From NCBI GenBank assembly GCA_964579735.1, contig CAZOHH010000038.1, positions 1-23,132 on the forward strand: DNA of 23,132 bases, written 5' to 3'. This DNA is from CAILLO01 sp964579735 (GTDB taxonomy: Bacteria; Bacillota; Clostridia; Saccharofermentanales; UBA5734). The translations under genes were made by a program, and so were the position numbers. The notes under the pieces were generated by a model. It saw nothing but the letters and a program-made list of their open reading frames with translations, made no database searches and had not been told where the DNA came from. Positions within the stretch are counted from its first letter, which is position 1. Every line of letters begins with the position of its first letter. Below are positions 6,031-14,151 of the stretch, piece after piece.

Positions 6031-8418
6031 CTAGTCGAACAGCGAGATGGACTTCTTCTTGATCTTCCAGATGCCGGACGCATAGTCCCCGAGGGTCCGG
6101 TCGGAACTGAAGCGGCCCGAGGCGCAGATATTGAGCCAGCAGCGCCGTGCCCAGCCGAGCGGGTCGCGGTAGGCTTCGGCAGCGAGGTCGCGGACCTTCC
6201 GGTAGTCCTCGAAGTCTCCGAGAACATAGTAGACGTCGGCCGGCTGCCAGTTCACACCGTATAGAAGGGAGGCGTGGAGTTCGTGGAACATGCCCGTGCC
6301 GCCGTCGTCGAGCGTCCCGTCCACCATGGCGTCCACGGCGCGCTGGAGGCCGGGCACGTTCTGGTACTGCCACCTGGGGTCGTACACGGAGCGGATGCCG
6401 GGGAAGTGCTCGACGCGGGCGCCGAAGATGAATTCGTTCTCTTCGCCAGCCGCCTCGACGATTTCCACGTTGGCACCGTCGAAGGTGCCCAGGGTCACCG
6501 CCCCGTTCATCATGAACTTCATGTTGCCCGTGCCGGACGCCTCGGTGCCGGCCGTCGAGATCTGCTCGGACAGGTCGGCGGCAGGGTAGACCTTCGCACC
6601 CGCGCTGACGCAGTAGTCGCCGAGGAAGACCACCTTGATGCGCCCCTTGACGTCGGGGTCCGCGTCGACGATGCGGGAGATCTCGTTGATGAGCTTGATC
6701 GTCGCCTTCGCGCGGAAGTACCCCGGAGCGGCCTTGCCCGCGAACAGGAAGGTGCGCGGCACGAAGGCGGCATCGGGGGTCTTCTTCAGGCGGAAGTAGA
6801 GGTCGAGGATGTAGAGCGCGTTGAGCAACTGGCGCTTGTACTCATGGATGCGTTTGACATGGACGTCGAAGAGGGACGCCGGGTCGATGCGGACGCCTTC
6901 GCGCGCATAGACGAAGTCGGCCAGCTGCTGCTTCTTCGTCGCCTTGATGGCCAGGAACTGCTTCAGGACCTTCTTGTCCCCGGCGAAGCTGGACAGCGCG
7001 GAGAGTTCGCCGAGATCTCGTACCCAGCCGTCGTCGCCGGACAGGCGCGTCAGCAAGTCGGAAAGCTCGGGGTTGCAGACACGGAGCCAACGTCTTGGCG
7101 TGACGCCATTGGTCTTGTTGCTGAACCTCTCCGGCCAGATTTCGTACCAGTCGTGGAGCGTCTGTTCCTGGAGGATCTTCGTGTGGATGGCGGCGACGCC
7201 GTTGACGGAAATCGAGACGTAGATGGCGAGCCATGCCATGCGGATCCGGCCGTCTCCGATGGGTGCCATGCGTGAGATGCGGTCCTCGGGGATGCGCTTG
7301 GCGCGAAGTTCGGAGCGGAAGCGGGCGTCGACCTGCCGAATCATATCGTAGACGTCGGGAAGCAGGATGCTGAACAGGTTCACGTCCCAGGTTTCGAGCG
7401 CTTCGGCCATGATCGTGTGGTTCGTGTAGGCGAAGGTTGCGGACGCGATCCGGAAGGCCTCCTCGAAGGAGAGTCCGCAATTCGCGGTTAGGATGCGCAG
7501 GAGCTCGGGTATGGCGACCACGGGGTGCGTGTCGTTGAGCTGGATGTGATTCACCTTCTCGAAGCCGAGGATGGAGCCCTCATGTGCGGCGCGGTATTTG
7601 CGGACGAGGTCGCGCAGCGTTGCGGCGGTGAAGAAGTACTGTTGGCGGAGCCGCAGGAGCTTGCCCTCGTGGGTCGAGTCGTTGGGATAGATCACGCGGC
7701 CGATGTCGTGGACGCGGTTGCGTTGTAGGATCGCGTCGTCGTAGCGCTGCGCGTTGAAGAGGACGAAATCGAAGTCGACGGTGGGCTCGGGGCGCCAGAG
7801 GCGCAGCGTGTTGACGTTGCGGGTCGCGTAGCCCGTGATCGGCATGTCGAAGGGGACGGCCCATACCGAGACGTCGGGAAATTCGACCAGCACGCGGTCC
7901 TCGTCGCGCCGGACGAGCCACGGATATCCCTTCTCCATCCAAGGGTCGGGCGTCTCCTTCTGGAAGCCCTCGACGATGGATTGCTTGAAGAGCCCGTAGC
8001 GGTAGAGGATTCCATATCCCGTGACCGGCAGGTCGCGCGTCGCGGCGGAGTCGAGGAAGCAGGCGGCGAGTCGGCCGAGGCCCCCGTTGCCGAGCCCCGC
8101 GTCGGTCTCCTGTTCCTCCAGGACGGACAGGTCCTGCCCGAATGAGGCGAGCGCCTTCTGTGCATCGTCGTAGAGACCGAGGTTGACGAGGTTGTTGACC
8201 AGTGCGCGACCTTCGAGGAACTCGGCGGACAGATAGTGTGCCTGCCGTGTCTCGGCATATGCTTTTCGGGTCTTCTCCCAATCCGCTCCGATTCGTGCCA
8301 TCACGGCGCGGGACAGCGCCAGCCAGAATTCGAAGGGCGTTGCGGCGGTCGGCTCCTTGCCTGCCTCGGCGGCGAGGAAGAGGCGGATGTCCGCGCTCAG
8401 CGCCTTGTTGCGATCCAT
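6031..8418 (-). CDS. glgP: Glycogen/maltodextrin phosphorylase (GT35)
   Basis: A 795-residue alpha-glucan phosphorylase, the usual length (E. coli MalP and GlgP are about 800). It uses inorganic phosphate to release glucose 1-phosphate from glycogen or maltodextrins in the cytoplasm. Visible signatures: AETRQAHYLSAEFLEGRAL near the N terminus, ETDAGLGNGGLGRLAACFLDS, QLNDTHPVVAIPEL, RFSNKTNGVTPRRWL, VHVKRIHEYKRQLLN, and the pyridoxal-phosphate site EASGTGNMKF with the lysine at residue 634. The ATG at 8418 has a strong AGGAGGAA 3-4 nt upstream. The gene follows a WYL-domain regulator on the same strand with 100 bases between, and converges on the dinB cluster with only 55 bases between stops. 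Glycogen versus maltodextrin preference cannot be read from the sequence. Confidence 0.95.
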   Translation of the reverse strand: MDRNKALSADIRLFLAAEAGKEPTAATPFEFWLALSRAVMARIGADWEKTRKAYAETRQAHYLSAEFLEGRALVNNLVNLGLYDDAQKALASFGQDLSVLEEQETDAGLGNGGLGRLAACFLDSAATRDLPVTGYGILYRYGLFKQSIVEGFQKETPDPWMEKGYPWLVRRDEDRVLVEFPDVSVWAVPFDMPITGYATRNVNTLRLWRPEPTVDFDFVLFNAQRYDDAILQRNRVHDIGRVIYPNDSTHEGKLLRLRQQYFFTAATLRDLVRKYRAAHEGSILGFEKVNHIQLNDTHPVVAIPELLRILTANCGLSFEEAFRIASATFAYTNHTIMAEALETWDVNLFSILLPDVYDMIRQVDARFRSELRAKRIPEDRISRMAPIGDGRIRMAWLAIYVSISVNGVAAIHTKILQEQTLHDWYEIWPERFSNKTNGVTPRRWLRVCNPELSDLLTRLSGDDGWVRDLGELSALSSFAGDKKVLKQFLAIKATKKQQLADFVYAREGVRIDPASLFDVHVKRIHEYKRQLLNALYILDLYFRLKKTPDAAFVPRTFLFAGKAAPGYFRAKATIKLINEISRIVDADPDVKGRIKVVFLGDYCVSAGAKVYPAADLSEQISTAGTEASGTGNMKFMMNGAVTLGTFDGANVEIVEAAGEENEFIFGARVEHFPGIRSVYDPRWQYQNVPGLQRAVDAMVDGTLDDGGTGMFHELHASLLYGVNWQPADVYYVLGDFEDYRKVRDLAAEAYRDPLGWARRCWLNICASGRFSSDRTLGDYASGIWKIKKKSISLFD

Positions 8419-8518
8419 GGTTCCTCCTATGTGGGTGAACCGGCATACCTCCGACCTTCAGCCGGGAACGCCAGTATCTGCATTGCAGGGTACAGGAATT
8501 CGAAGGGTATGTCCACCG

Positions 8519-9691
8519 TCAAATCGACGGTTTTTCCGATTCGACGGTCTCCTGGACCTCAAGGCCGTAACGTTCGGCCATTCCCTTGATGTTGTCGACG
8601 AGAATGGCACGGACGTCCTCCGGCTTGTCGAGGACGGCGTACCGCCCGAAAGAGAGGATGTATCGCACGAGGTCATAGAGGCTTCCGAACGTCGCCTTCA
8701 TGCGGAGATGCTGGGCATGTGGACCCGAGCGGATCCACTGATGCTCCGACCGCTCCCCGTGATCGGTCTCGCAGGCGTTGTAGGCGAATCGTCCGAAGAC
8801 CTCGAACTCGGCTTCGATCGGCGCTTCTCCGTCCAGGCTTCGGATGCCGGTCCGCGACAGTCGTTTCTCCGCGGAATAGCGCGGCAGCGGCACGAACGTC
8901 TCCTCCACGAGCACATCGAATCCGAGGCAGCGCATGGAAGTGATCGTGAAGGGCTTGAAGCGAACGGCTTTGAGTGGAAGGTCCCCGCTATGCGTCTGCA
9001 CGCCCCCGAGATAGAACGTACCCTCCCTGTGAAAAAGGAAGTACGGTTGCACCCGGATTGTGTCCTTCACGCCGCTTCGGTCCACATAGCGCATGCGGAC
9101 GGGGTGACAGCCGTGGATCGCCTCGCGGAGGCGCTCCACGTGGTTCCGGGTCAAGCTTTCGGGACGAGGGCGATGCACGTTGAGATAGAGGATCTCCGGC
9201 TCGGCGACGCGGTACATGCGCCCCTCCTCGTCGACCAGCGCCTCCTCGAAGTCTCGCCCCATGCGCTTCTGGCGTACCTTCTCGCTGTCCGCGATGATGT
9301 TGTCCAGCAGGGAAAGCCATCGATCTCGTTCGACCAGCTCGGCGTGCCCGTCGATGAACGTCCGGAGCGATCCGAGCGCGCGGAAGTTCTCCGGAGAACG
9401 GACGCGGAAACCAGAGCCGCAGGCGGCCGCGATCCGATATCCTCTGCTTTCCTCCCAACGGATGTCGTAGTCGCTGTTCCGAAGGCTCTTCAGGATTGCA
9501 TCGAGGTTCCGGACCGTTACGCCGGCCGCATCGGAAAGCCGAGCGCGGTCCAGGCACGTGCCGTCACCGCTCTCGGCGTGTTCCTTCAAGACCTCCAGGA
9601 CCCGGAATATCTTGTTCGTCCGTGTGTCCGGGACCGAACCGTCCTCCTCGGACCGGGCAGGTCTTCCTTTCGGTCGTGCTTCCTTCGCCAT
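8519..9691 (-). CDS. WYL-domain transcriptional regulator
   Basis: A 390-residue protein. Residues about 24-90 form a winged helix-turn-helix (helices in NKIFRVLEVLKEHA and LSDAAGVTVRNLDAILKSL, wing around DYDIRWEESRGYRI). Residues about 180-260 form the WYL domain, with the segment RMRYVDRSGVKDTIRVQPYFLFHREGTFYLGGV, where the Trp-Tyr-Leu triad reads Phe-Tyr-Leu (226-228). The rest (about 275-390) is a WCX-like C-terminal extension. WYL domains bind nucleic acids or other ligands and control DNA damage, defence or metabolic genes. The ATG at 9691 has GGGAGGG about 5 nt upstream; the basic N-terminal tail is unstructured. The protein could regulate glgP just downstream or itself; the target is unknown. 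Confidence 0.82.
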   Translation of the reverse strand: MAKEARPKGRPARSEEDGSVPDTRTNKIFRVLEVLKEHAESGDGTCLDRARLSDAAGVTVRNLDAILKSLRNSDYDIRWEESRGYRIAAACGSGFRVRSPENFRALGSLRTFIDGHAELVERDRWLSLLDNIIADSEKVRQKRMGRDFEEALVDEEGRMYRVAEPEILYLNVHRPRPESLTRNHVERLREAIHGCHPVRMRYVDRSGVKDTIRVQPYFLFHREGTFYLGGVQTHSGDLPLKAVRFKPFTITSMRCLGFDVLVEETFVPLPRYSAEKRLSRTGIRSLDGEAPIEAEFEVFGRFAYNACETDHGERSEHQWIRSGPHAQHLRMKATFGSLYDLVRYILSFGRYAVLDKPEDVRAILVDNIKGMAERYGLEVQETVESEKPSI

Positions 9692-9742
9692 CGAACCCTC
9701 CCTTGAAAATGCCCTATAGGTCCGATTCTACCACTTTGCGTG

Positions 9743-9748
9743 TATAAT
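9743..9748 (+). promoter_or_regulatory. Probable -10 element for the prepilin peptidase gene
   Basis: A consensus TATAAT in the divergent interval between the WYL regulator and the prepilin peptidase. No good -35 hexamer sits 16-18 nt upstream. Transcription from here would start near 9755, inside the longest open frame, which favours the ATG at 9806 as the true start of the downstream gene. Confidence 0.45.
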
Positions 9749-9805
9749 CGAGACAACCCCTTGTCCCCCACTGCGGGTAGCAAGGGCAGGAAAGGCAGGT
9801 GTCGG

Positions 9806-10612
9806 ATGACCGCAGCCCTGTGGTCTGTATCTCTCGTTGTCGGACTCGCTGCTGGAGTCGGGTCCTTCGCCCTATTTCTTTCGATTCCGGAGAGCTGGAT
9901 CCGCGAGGACGAACCTGACGAGGAGCCCGTCGCTCCCCTTCCGAAGCCTCGACTGCGTCTTCTTCCCTTCGGGCTGCTTTGGATTCTCACCTGCGTCGCC
10001 CTATCGGCCCAGGCTTTCTCCTCCTGGGGCAACAGCTGGATCGCGGCCCTTTGCGTGCTTTCCCTCGTTCCTCTTTCCATCGTCTTCGTCTCCGATTGCA
10101 TGACCCGGATCATCCCCGACCAGGCCGTCGTCGCTCTGGCCGTCCTAGGAGTCCTCTTCTGGGCGCTCGGCCTCATCCCGTCCCTGCACGGTGCCCTTCC
10201 CGGTATGTTCTCGGCCACGGCTCCCTGGTATCTGGAAGCGCTGAACCGCATCGGCGCGGCACTCGCAGGAGGGCTTCTTCTTCTCGTTGTCGGTTGGATC
10301 GGTTCCAGAATGGCCGGAGGTGCCGAAGCCATGGGCATGGGCGATGTGAAGCTCCTCGCCGCCATCGGTCTTCTCACCGGTATCTGGGGCCTGCTGGCGG
10401 TGTTGCTGGTCGCCTTCGTGACCGGGGCGGTCTATGCGGTCCCCGCATTGATGCGGAAGTACCGACGTCGCCCCGTGGACACGGAGGAGGCCGGCGACCT
10501 TCCCGACGGAACCATGCCCTTCGGACCCTTCCTCGTCGTGGGAGGGCTCTCCGTGCTCTTCTTCAGCGATCAGCTGCAAGCCGTCGCGTCCTGGTATCTT
10601 TCCGTTTTCTGA
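9806..10612 (+). CDS. Prepilin peptidase, A24 family, lacking the methylase region
   Basis: A 268-residue, very hydrophobic membrane protein of the type IV prepilin peptidase family, which cleaves leader peptides of type IV pilins and pseudopilins at the membrane. The catalytic pair is present: Asp97 in SDCMTRIIPD and Asp180 in the GMGD motif (177-180, followed by VKLLAAIG). About seven transmembrane segments can be seen. The cysteine-containing cytoplasmic N-terminal domain that methylates the new N terminus in classical PilD/ComC is missing; instead there is one membrane segment (4-26) and an acidic/proline linker (30-50). The ATG at 9806 is preferred to a GTG 66 bases upstream, because AGGAAAGG lies about 10 nt before it and a -10 element lies inside the longer version. 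No pilin, ATPase or assembly gene is nearby, so the substrate is unknown. Confidence 0.83.
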   Translation: MTAALWSVSLVVGLAAGVGSFALFLSIPESWIREDEPDEEPVAPLPKPRLRLLPFGLLWILTCVALSAQAFSSWGNSWIAALCVLSLVPLSIVFVSDCMTRIIPDQAVVALAVLGVLFWALGLIPSLHGALPGMFSATAPWYLEALNRIGAALAGGLLLLVVGWIGSRMAGGAEAMGMGDVKLLAAIGLLTGIWGLLAVLLVAFVTGAVYAVPALMRKYRRRPVDTEEAGDLPDGTMPFGPFLVVGGLSVLFFSDQLQAVASWYLSVF

Positions 10613-10662
10613 CCCGCTCCCCCGGGCGGGATCCCCCCGCTCCAGAAAGGAGGAACCGGACG

Positions 10663-11712
10663 TTGAAACACAGTGCAGCACGCCCTTCTCACCCTGAGGA
10701 GGACGAAGAATCCGTTCTGGAGACCCGGACCTTCGACGCCGGAAACGAGGACCATAAGGTCCGCGTCGCTCCCGGAATCCTTCTCATCGTCCACGCCGTC
10801 CTCGCCGTGCTCCTTCAGGTCGGCTGGACTCTCCTCCCTGACGGCGCCATGGGTCTCGACAAGTCGTCCCTGCAGGCGTTCGTCGTCGCCGCATTCCTCA
10901 TGCAAGGGGTCTGCATCCTGATCCCGACCCTCGTCATCGCCTTCAGCTACGGCATCAAGCCCCGCATGCTCCTCGGGCGTTCCCTGCCCCGCCCCGGCGG
11001 CATCCTCCTCGCCATCGCCGCCGGCATTCCGGCAGCCGTGCTCCTGACCGGACTCAACAACATCGCGGCTTACGCCCTCGCGCGGTCTGGATTCACATTT
11101 CCCATGCCCGCCGCGGTCCACTCCATCCCTTCGGAGCCGCAGGCCTTCGCTCTGGTGGTCGTCATGTCCGTCGTGATTCCGGGCATCGTGGAGGAGCTCA
11201 TGTTCCGCGGGTTGATGCAGGGAGCCATGGAGCACACCGGTGCGCGCCTTTCCGCCGTCATTCTACCGGCGCTGGCCTTCGCGCTCTTCCACGCGGATCC
11301 GCTCTTCCTGCTGGCTCCTTTTGGAGCCGGGCTCCTCCTCGGCTACCTGCGCGCTTCCACGGGCAGCCTGTTCACGGCCATCGTCGCCCATATGACCCTC
11401 AACATGACCATGCTCGTCATGAAACCTCTGCTTCCGCAATGGCGGGACGCATTGCAGGCCTCCCCGACCTCCTTCGACTCCGGGTCGCTCCTGACCCTCT
11501 CGATCGTGGCCTCCGTCATCGCGTTGATCGCCTGCATTCCGGTCTTGCTTGCCTTCAGTTCCTCGTTGTACAGGAAGAGCACGGCGCCAGTGCGGATCTC
11601 GGGCCCGCAACCGACCCCGAGGGTCTTCCTGGAATGGAGATTTTTCTTGGGATGCCTGATTCTGGCAGGATTCCTGTTCTGGTTCTACTCGTTTTCGCAG
11701 TCCTTCACCTGA
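10663..11712 (+). CDS. CPBP-family (CAAX-like) intramembrane metalloprotease
   Basis: A 349-residue protein beginning at TTG (10663), chosen because AGAAAGGAGGAA lies 6-7 nt upstream and it gives a short acidic tail before the first membrane segment. The CPBP/Abi (PF02517) motifs are all present: Glu177-Glu178-x3-Arg182 (VEELMFRG), His210 in FALFH, and His243-x3-Asn247 (AHMTLN). At least eight transmembrane segments can be seen, including one at the extreme C terminus. Members cleave membrane proteins or act in bacteriocin immunity and stress signalling; the substrate here is unknown. It lies 50 bases behind the prepilin peptidase gene on the same strand, probably cotranscribed, and converges on the TSUP permease with only 12 bases between stops. 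Confidence 0.87.
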   Translation: MKHSAARPSHPEEDEESVLETRTFDAGNEDHKVRVAPGILLIVHAVLAVLLQVGWTLLPDGAMGLDKSSLQAFVVAAFLMQGVCILIPTLVIAFSYGIKPRMLLGRSLPRPGGILLAIAAGIPAAVLLTGLNNIAAYALARSGFTFPMPAAVHSIPSEPQAFALVVVMSVVIPGIVEELMFRGLMQGAMEHTGARLSAVILPALAFALFHADPLFLLAPFGAGLLLGYLRASTGSLFTAIVAHMTLNMTMLVMKPLLPQWRDALQASPTSFDSGSLLTLSIVASVIALIACIPVLLAFSSSLYRKSTAPVRISGPQPTPRVFLEWRFFLGCLILAGFLFWFYSFSQSFT

Positions 11713-11724
11713 CGCCGGAAGTCT

Positions 11725-12507
11725 TCAGAATAGGGCGTCATAAAGGACCTTCGCGAACAGCAGGACGAGAACCCCTACGAAGACGGGGCGAATCGCACGC
11801 GCGCCGTTGCGGATCGCGAGCCCGGAGCCGAGCCAGTTTCCAGCGATGCCGCAGGCTCCGGCGACGAGACCGGTCACCCACATCACCTGCCCCGCGGCGA
11901 TGAACACGGCCAGCGCCGCATAGTTGGAACTGAGATTCACGACCTTGGCATTGCCGCTCGCCGTCCGGAGCCCGAAGCCCAGCACGACGTTGTGGAACAT
12001 CAGCACGAAGGTTCCCGCGCCGGGTCCGAAGAAGCCGTCGTAGAAGCCCACCGTGAAGCCGATGCCCGCGCATAGGACCCAGAACGCCCAGCCGGTGACC
12101 TTGGGAGTCCGACGGTCCTCCTCGTCGCCGTGGTTCTTCCTCGAAAGGACGAGGACCGCCGCGACGGGGATCAGGACGAGCATCGCGACGCGGAAGCCTT
12201 CCGAGGGCAATGCAAGCGCGGCCTTGGATCCGAGAAAAGAACCTGGGAAAGCCAGAAGTGCACTGGCCGCGGCAGCCGCGAGGTGTACCCGCCCGCTCCG
12301 GAAGTAACGGATCGTGGAGATCGTCGTCCCTAAGGAGGCGGAGAGTTTGTTGGTCCCTGCCGCGAGGTGAGGGGGAAGCCCCGCCATGAGGTAGGCTGGA
12401 ATCGACAGGAGACCTCCACCGCCCGCGATCGAGTCGACGAAGCCGGCAAGGAAGATGAAGAAGCACAGAATCCCGAGAGTCAGCGGCGGCAGGGCGGTGA
12501 GTTCCAA
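11725..12507 (-). CDS. TSUP (TauE/SafE) family membrane permease
   Basis: A 260-residue membrane protein with about eight hydrophobic segments in two repeated halves. The duplicated TSUP signatures are clear: GFVDSIAGGGGLLSIPAYL in the first half (about 22-40), with GTNKLSASLGTT after it, and GFYDGFFGPGAGTFVL in the second (about 153-168), followed by GNAKVVNLSSNYAA. The family exports or imports sulfite, sulfonates or other small organic anions, and this form resembles YfcA. The start codon is TTG (12507), supported by AAGGAGGA six bases upstream; no ATG fits as well. It is divergent from the Dabb gene. The transported compound cannot be inferred. Confidence 0.87.
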   Translation of the reverse strand: MELTALPPLTLGILCFFIFLAGFVDSIAGGGGLLSIPAYLMAGLPPHLAAGTNKLSASLGTTISTIRYFRSGRVHLAAAAASALLAFPGSFLGSKAALALPSEGFRVAMLVLIPVAAVLVLSRKNHGDEEDRRTPKVTGWAFWVLCAGIGFTVGFYDGFFGPGAGTFVLMFHNVVLGFGLRTASGNAKVVNLSSNYAALAVFIAAGQVMWVTGLVAGACGIAGNWLGSGLAIRNGARAIRPVFVGVLVLLFAKVLYDALF

Positions 12508-12552
12508 CGTCGATCCTCCTTGCCTCGTTTCCTTGTCCTTCGCTCCCTCATG

Positions 12553-12582
12553 GTAGCAGAACCTGGAGACGTCTGCTACAAT
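12553..12582 (+). promoter_or_regulatory. Extended -10 promoter overlapped by an inverted repeat (possible operator)
   Basis: TGCTACAAT (12574-12582) is an extended -10 element upstream of the Dabb gene, with no good -35. An inverted repeat, GTAGCAGA (12553-12560) and TCTGCTAC (12572-12579), 8-bp perfect arms 11 bases apart, overlaps it. The geometry (arm centres 19 bp apart, covering the -10) fits a dimeric repressor. No regulator gene is adjacent. Confidence 0.45.
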
Positions 12583-12641
12583 CGTCCACAGATTCCGAGC
12601 GCGTGGTCGAAGACCCTAGCGAAGCCGAAGGAGGAGCCCCC

Positions 12642-12944
12642 ATGCTGCACCATATCGTGATGTGGAAATTCGCCGCCGAGGCGGACGGTCATTCGAAGGA
12701 AGAGAACATGGCGCGGGCCCGCGCGGCCCTGCTGGCGCTGCCCGCGAAGATCCCGGAGATCCGGTCCATGCGCGTGGAGCGCGACATGGGTCTCGATGCC
12801 GGTGCCTTCGATATGTGTCTGGTGTCCGAATTCGATGACGCCGAATCCCTCAAGCGCTACGCCGTCCACCCCGAGCACAAGGCGGTGTCCGCATTGATCG
12901 GCAAGGTGCGCGAAGGCCGCGGAGTGATCGACTTCACCGACTGA
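12642..12944 (+). CDS. Dabb-domain (stress-responsive A/B barrel) protein
   Basis: A 100-residue protein consisting of one Dabb domain (PF07876): the start MLHHIVMWKF, the central VERDMG and FDMCLVSEFDDAESLKRYAVHPEHKAV are characteristic. It forms a dimeric ferredoxin-like alpha-beta barrel. Members are often annotated as stress-responsive, and some have enzyme activity, so no reaction can be assigned. The ATG at 12642 is supported by AAGGAGGAG about 6 nt upstream. Its stop codon overlaps the end of the convergent U32 gene by 11 bases, so the two transcripts are antisense at their ends. Confidence 0.9.
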   Translation: MLHHIVMWKFAAEADGHSKEENMARARAALLALPAKIPEIRSMRVERDMGLDAGAFDMCLVSEFDDAESLKRYAVHPEHKAVSALIGKVREGRGVIDFTD

Positions 12945-14151
12945 CGCGCGCGAGGAACGAATACGGCTGCACGGGACCCGGGATGGGCATCCTGACCTCC
13001 ATGGCGGGGTGCGGCGCGGCTTCGACCGGAACGTCTTCGGCATTCCGCAGGTCTTCCGCAGTGAACTCCACGACCGGTCCCTTCGGCTGGATCAGGGCGA
13101 GCCGTTCCCCACGAATGAAGCGGTTGCGTTGGGATATCCGCGCGATGCCACTCGACGGGTCGAATGAAAGGACGCTTCCGACCACATCCGCCTCGCGCAA
13201 GTAGGCGGAATCGGCCATATGGATCTGCGCATCGACCCCGGGAGCCTCGAAGAAGAAGCCGGTCGAGAAGGGCCGGTGGCTCGTGCGGTCGAGGATCGAC
13301 ATCCATTCTCCCGGCGTACCTGAGTCCGTCGCGCCTTCCAGCGTATCCAGCGCCATCCGGTAGGCCTTGGTGGTCATCGCCGCGTAGAAGGAACTCCTGG
13401 CACGCCCCTCGATCTTGATGGAAGCGACTCCCGCCGCTCGAAGGTCGTCCAGATGGGCGACCATGCAGAGGTCCCGGGAATTGAAGACATAGGTCCCCCG
13501 CTCGTCCTGTTCGATGGGAAAGGACTCGTCGGGCCGTTTCTCCTCCACGAGGGAATACTTCCAGCGGCAGGGCTGGGCGCATCGTCCCCGGTTGGCGTCC
13601 CGCCCCGTCATGAGGTTCGACAGGATGCAACGCCCCGAGTAGGACATGCACATGGAGCCGTGGGCGAACACTTCGAGCTCGAGGTCCGCCGGGACGTCCG
13701 AACGGATCCGCGCGATCTCCTCGAGCGTCAGTTCACGGGCCAGGACGACGCGGCACGCACCTTGCGCGTGCCAGAAGCGGCAAGCGGAAGCGTTGGTGAC
13801 GCTGGCCTGCGTGCTGATGTGCACGGCCAGATCAGGCGCCTCCTCGCGAACCAGCGAAAAGACTCCGGGGTCGGAAATGATGGCGGCATCGACGCCGGCC
13901 CGGACCGAATCCCGGACGAACTCCCGAAGCCCCAGGAAGTCCTCGGGGTGGGCGAAGACGTTGAGCGCCAGGTGGACCTGGACGCCGTGTTCGTGGGCGA
14001 AGGCGACGCCTTCGCCCAGTTGCTCAAGCGTGAAATTCGCACCCGCGGCGCGTAGACCGAAGCGCGTGCCGGCGAGGTAGACCGCGTCGGCCCCATAGAC
14101 GACGGCAGCCTTGAGTTTCTCAAGACTGCCGGCAGGCGCGAGGAGTTCCAT
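12934..14151 (-). CDS. trhP: Peptidase U32 family protein, TrhP-like tRNA U34 hydroxylation protein
   Basis: A 405-residue U32-family protein. It begins with the usual MELLAPAGSLEKLKAAVVYGADAVYLAG and has the signature EVFAHGSMCMSYSGRC...NRGRCAQPCRWKY, with Cys168, Cys175, Cys191 and Cys195 in positions expected of iron-sulfur ligands. U32 proteins of the YegQ/TrhP type hydroxylate uridine 34 of tRNAs, using prephenate as oxygen source; others act on 23S rRNA (RlhA) or ubiquinone. The TrhP reading rests on position: in B. subtilis trhP genes follow mltG (yrrL), as here. The ATG at 14151 shares its A with the mltG TAA stop (TAATG), so translation is coupled. Despite the name there is little evidence for protease activity in such members. 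Confidence 0.85.
   Translation of the reverse strand: MELLAPAGSLEKLKAAVVYGADAVYLAGTRFGLRAAGANFTLEQLGEGVAFAHEHGVQVHLALNVFAHPEDFLGLREFVRDSVRAGVDAAIISDPGVFSLVREEAPDLAVHISTQASVTNASACRFWHAQGACRVVLARELTLEEIARIRSDVPADLELEVFAHGSMCMSYSGRCILSNLMTGRDANRGRCAQPCRWKYSLVEEKRPDESFPIEQDERGTYVFNSRDLCMVAHLDDLRAAGVASIKIEGRARSSFYAAMTTKAYRMALDTLEGATDSGTPGEWMSILDRTSHRPFSTGFFFEAPGVDAQIHMADSAYLREADVVGSVLSFDPSSGIARISQRNRFIRGERLALIQPKGPVVEFTAEDLRNAEDVPVEAAPHPAMEVRMPIPGPVQPYSFLARVSR

Noticed and set aside
8515..8535. Hairpin ACCGTC-AAATC-GACGGT followed by five T on the plus strand
   Set aside because: It looks like a terminator, but no plus-strand gene ends nearby; it overlaps the last codons of the minus-strand WYL gene, and the T run is on the wrong side for that transcript.
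11710..11740. TGACGCC / GGCGTCA inverted repeat between convergent CPBP and TSUP genes
   Set aside because: The stem is only 7 bp with a 17-nt loop, lies partly in coding sequence and has no T tract.
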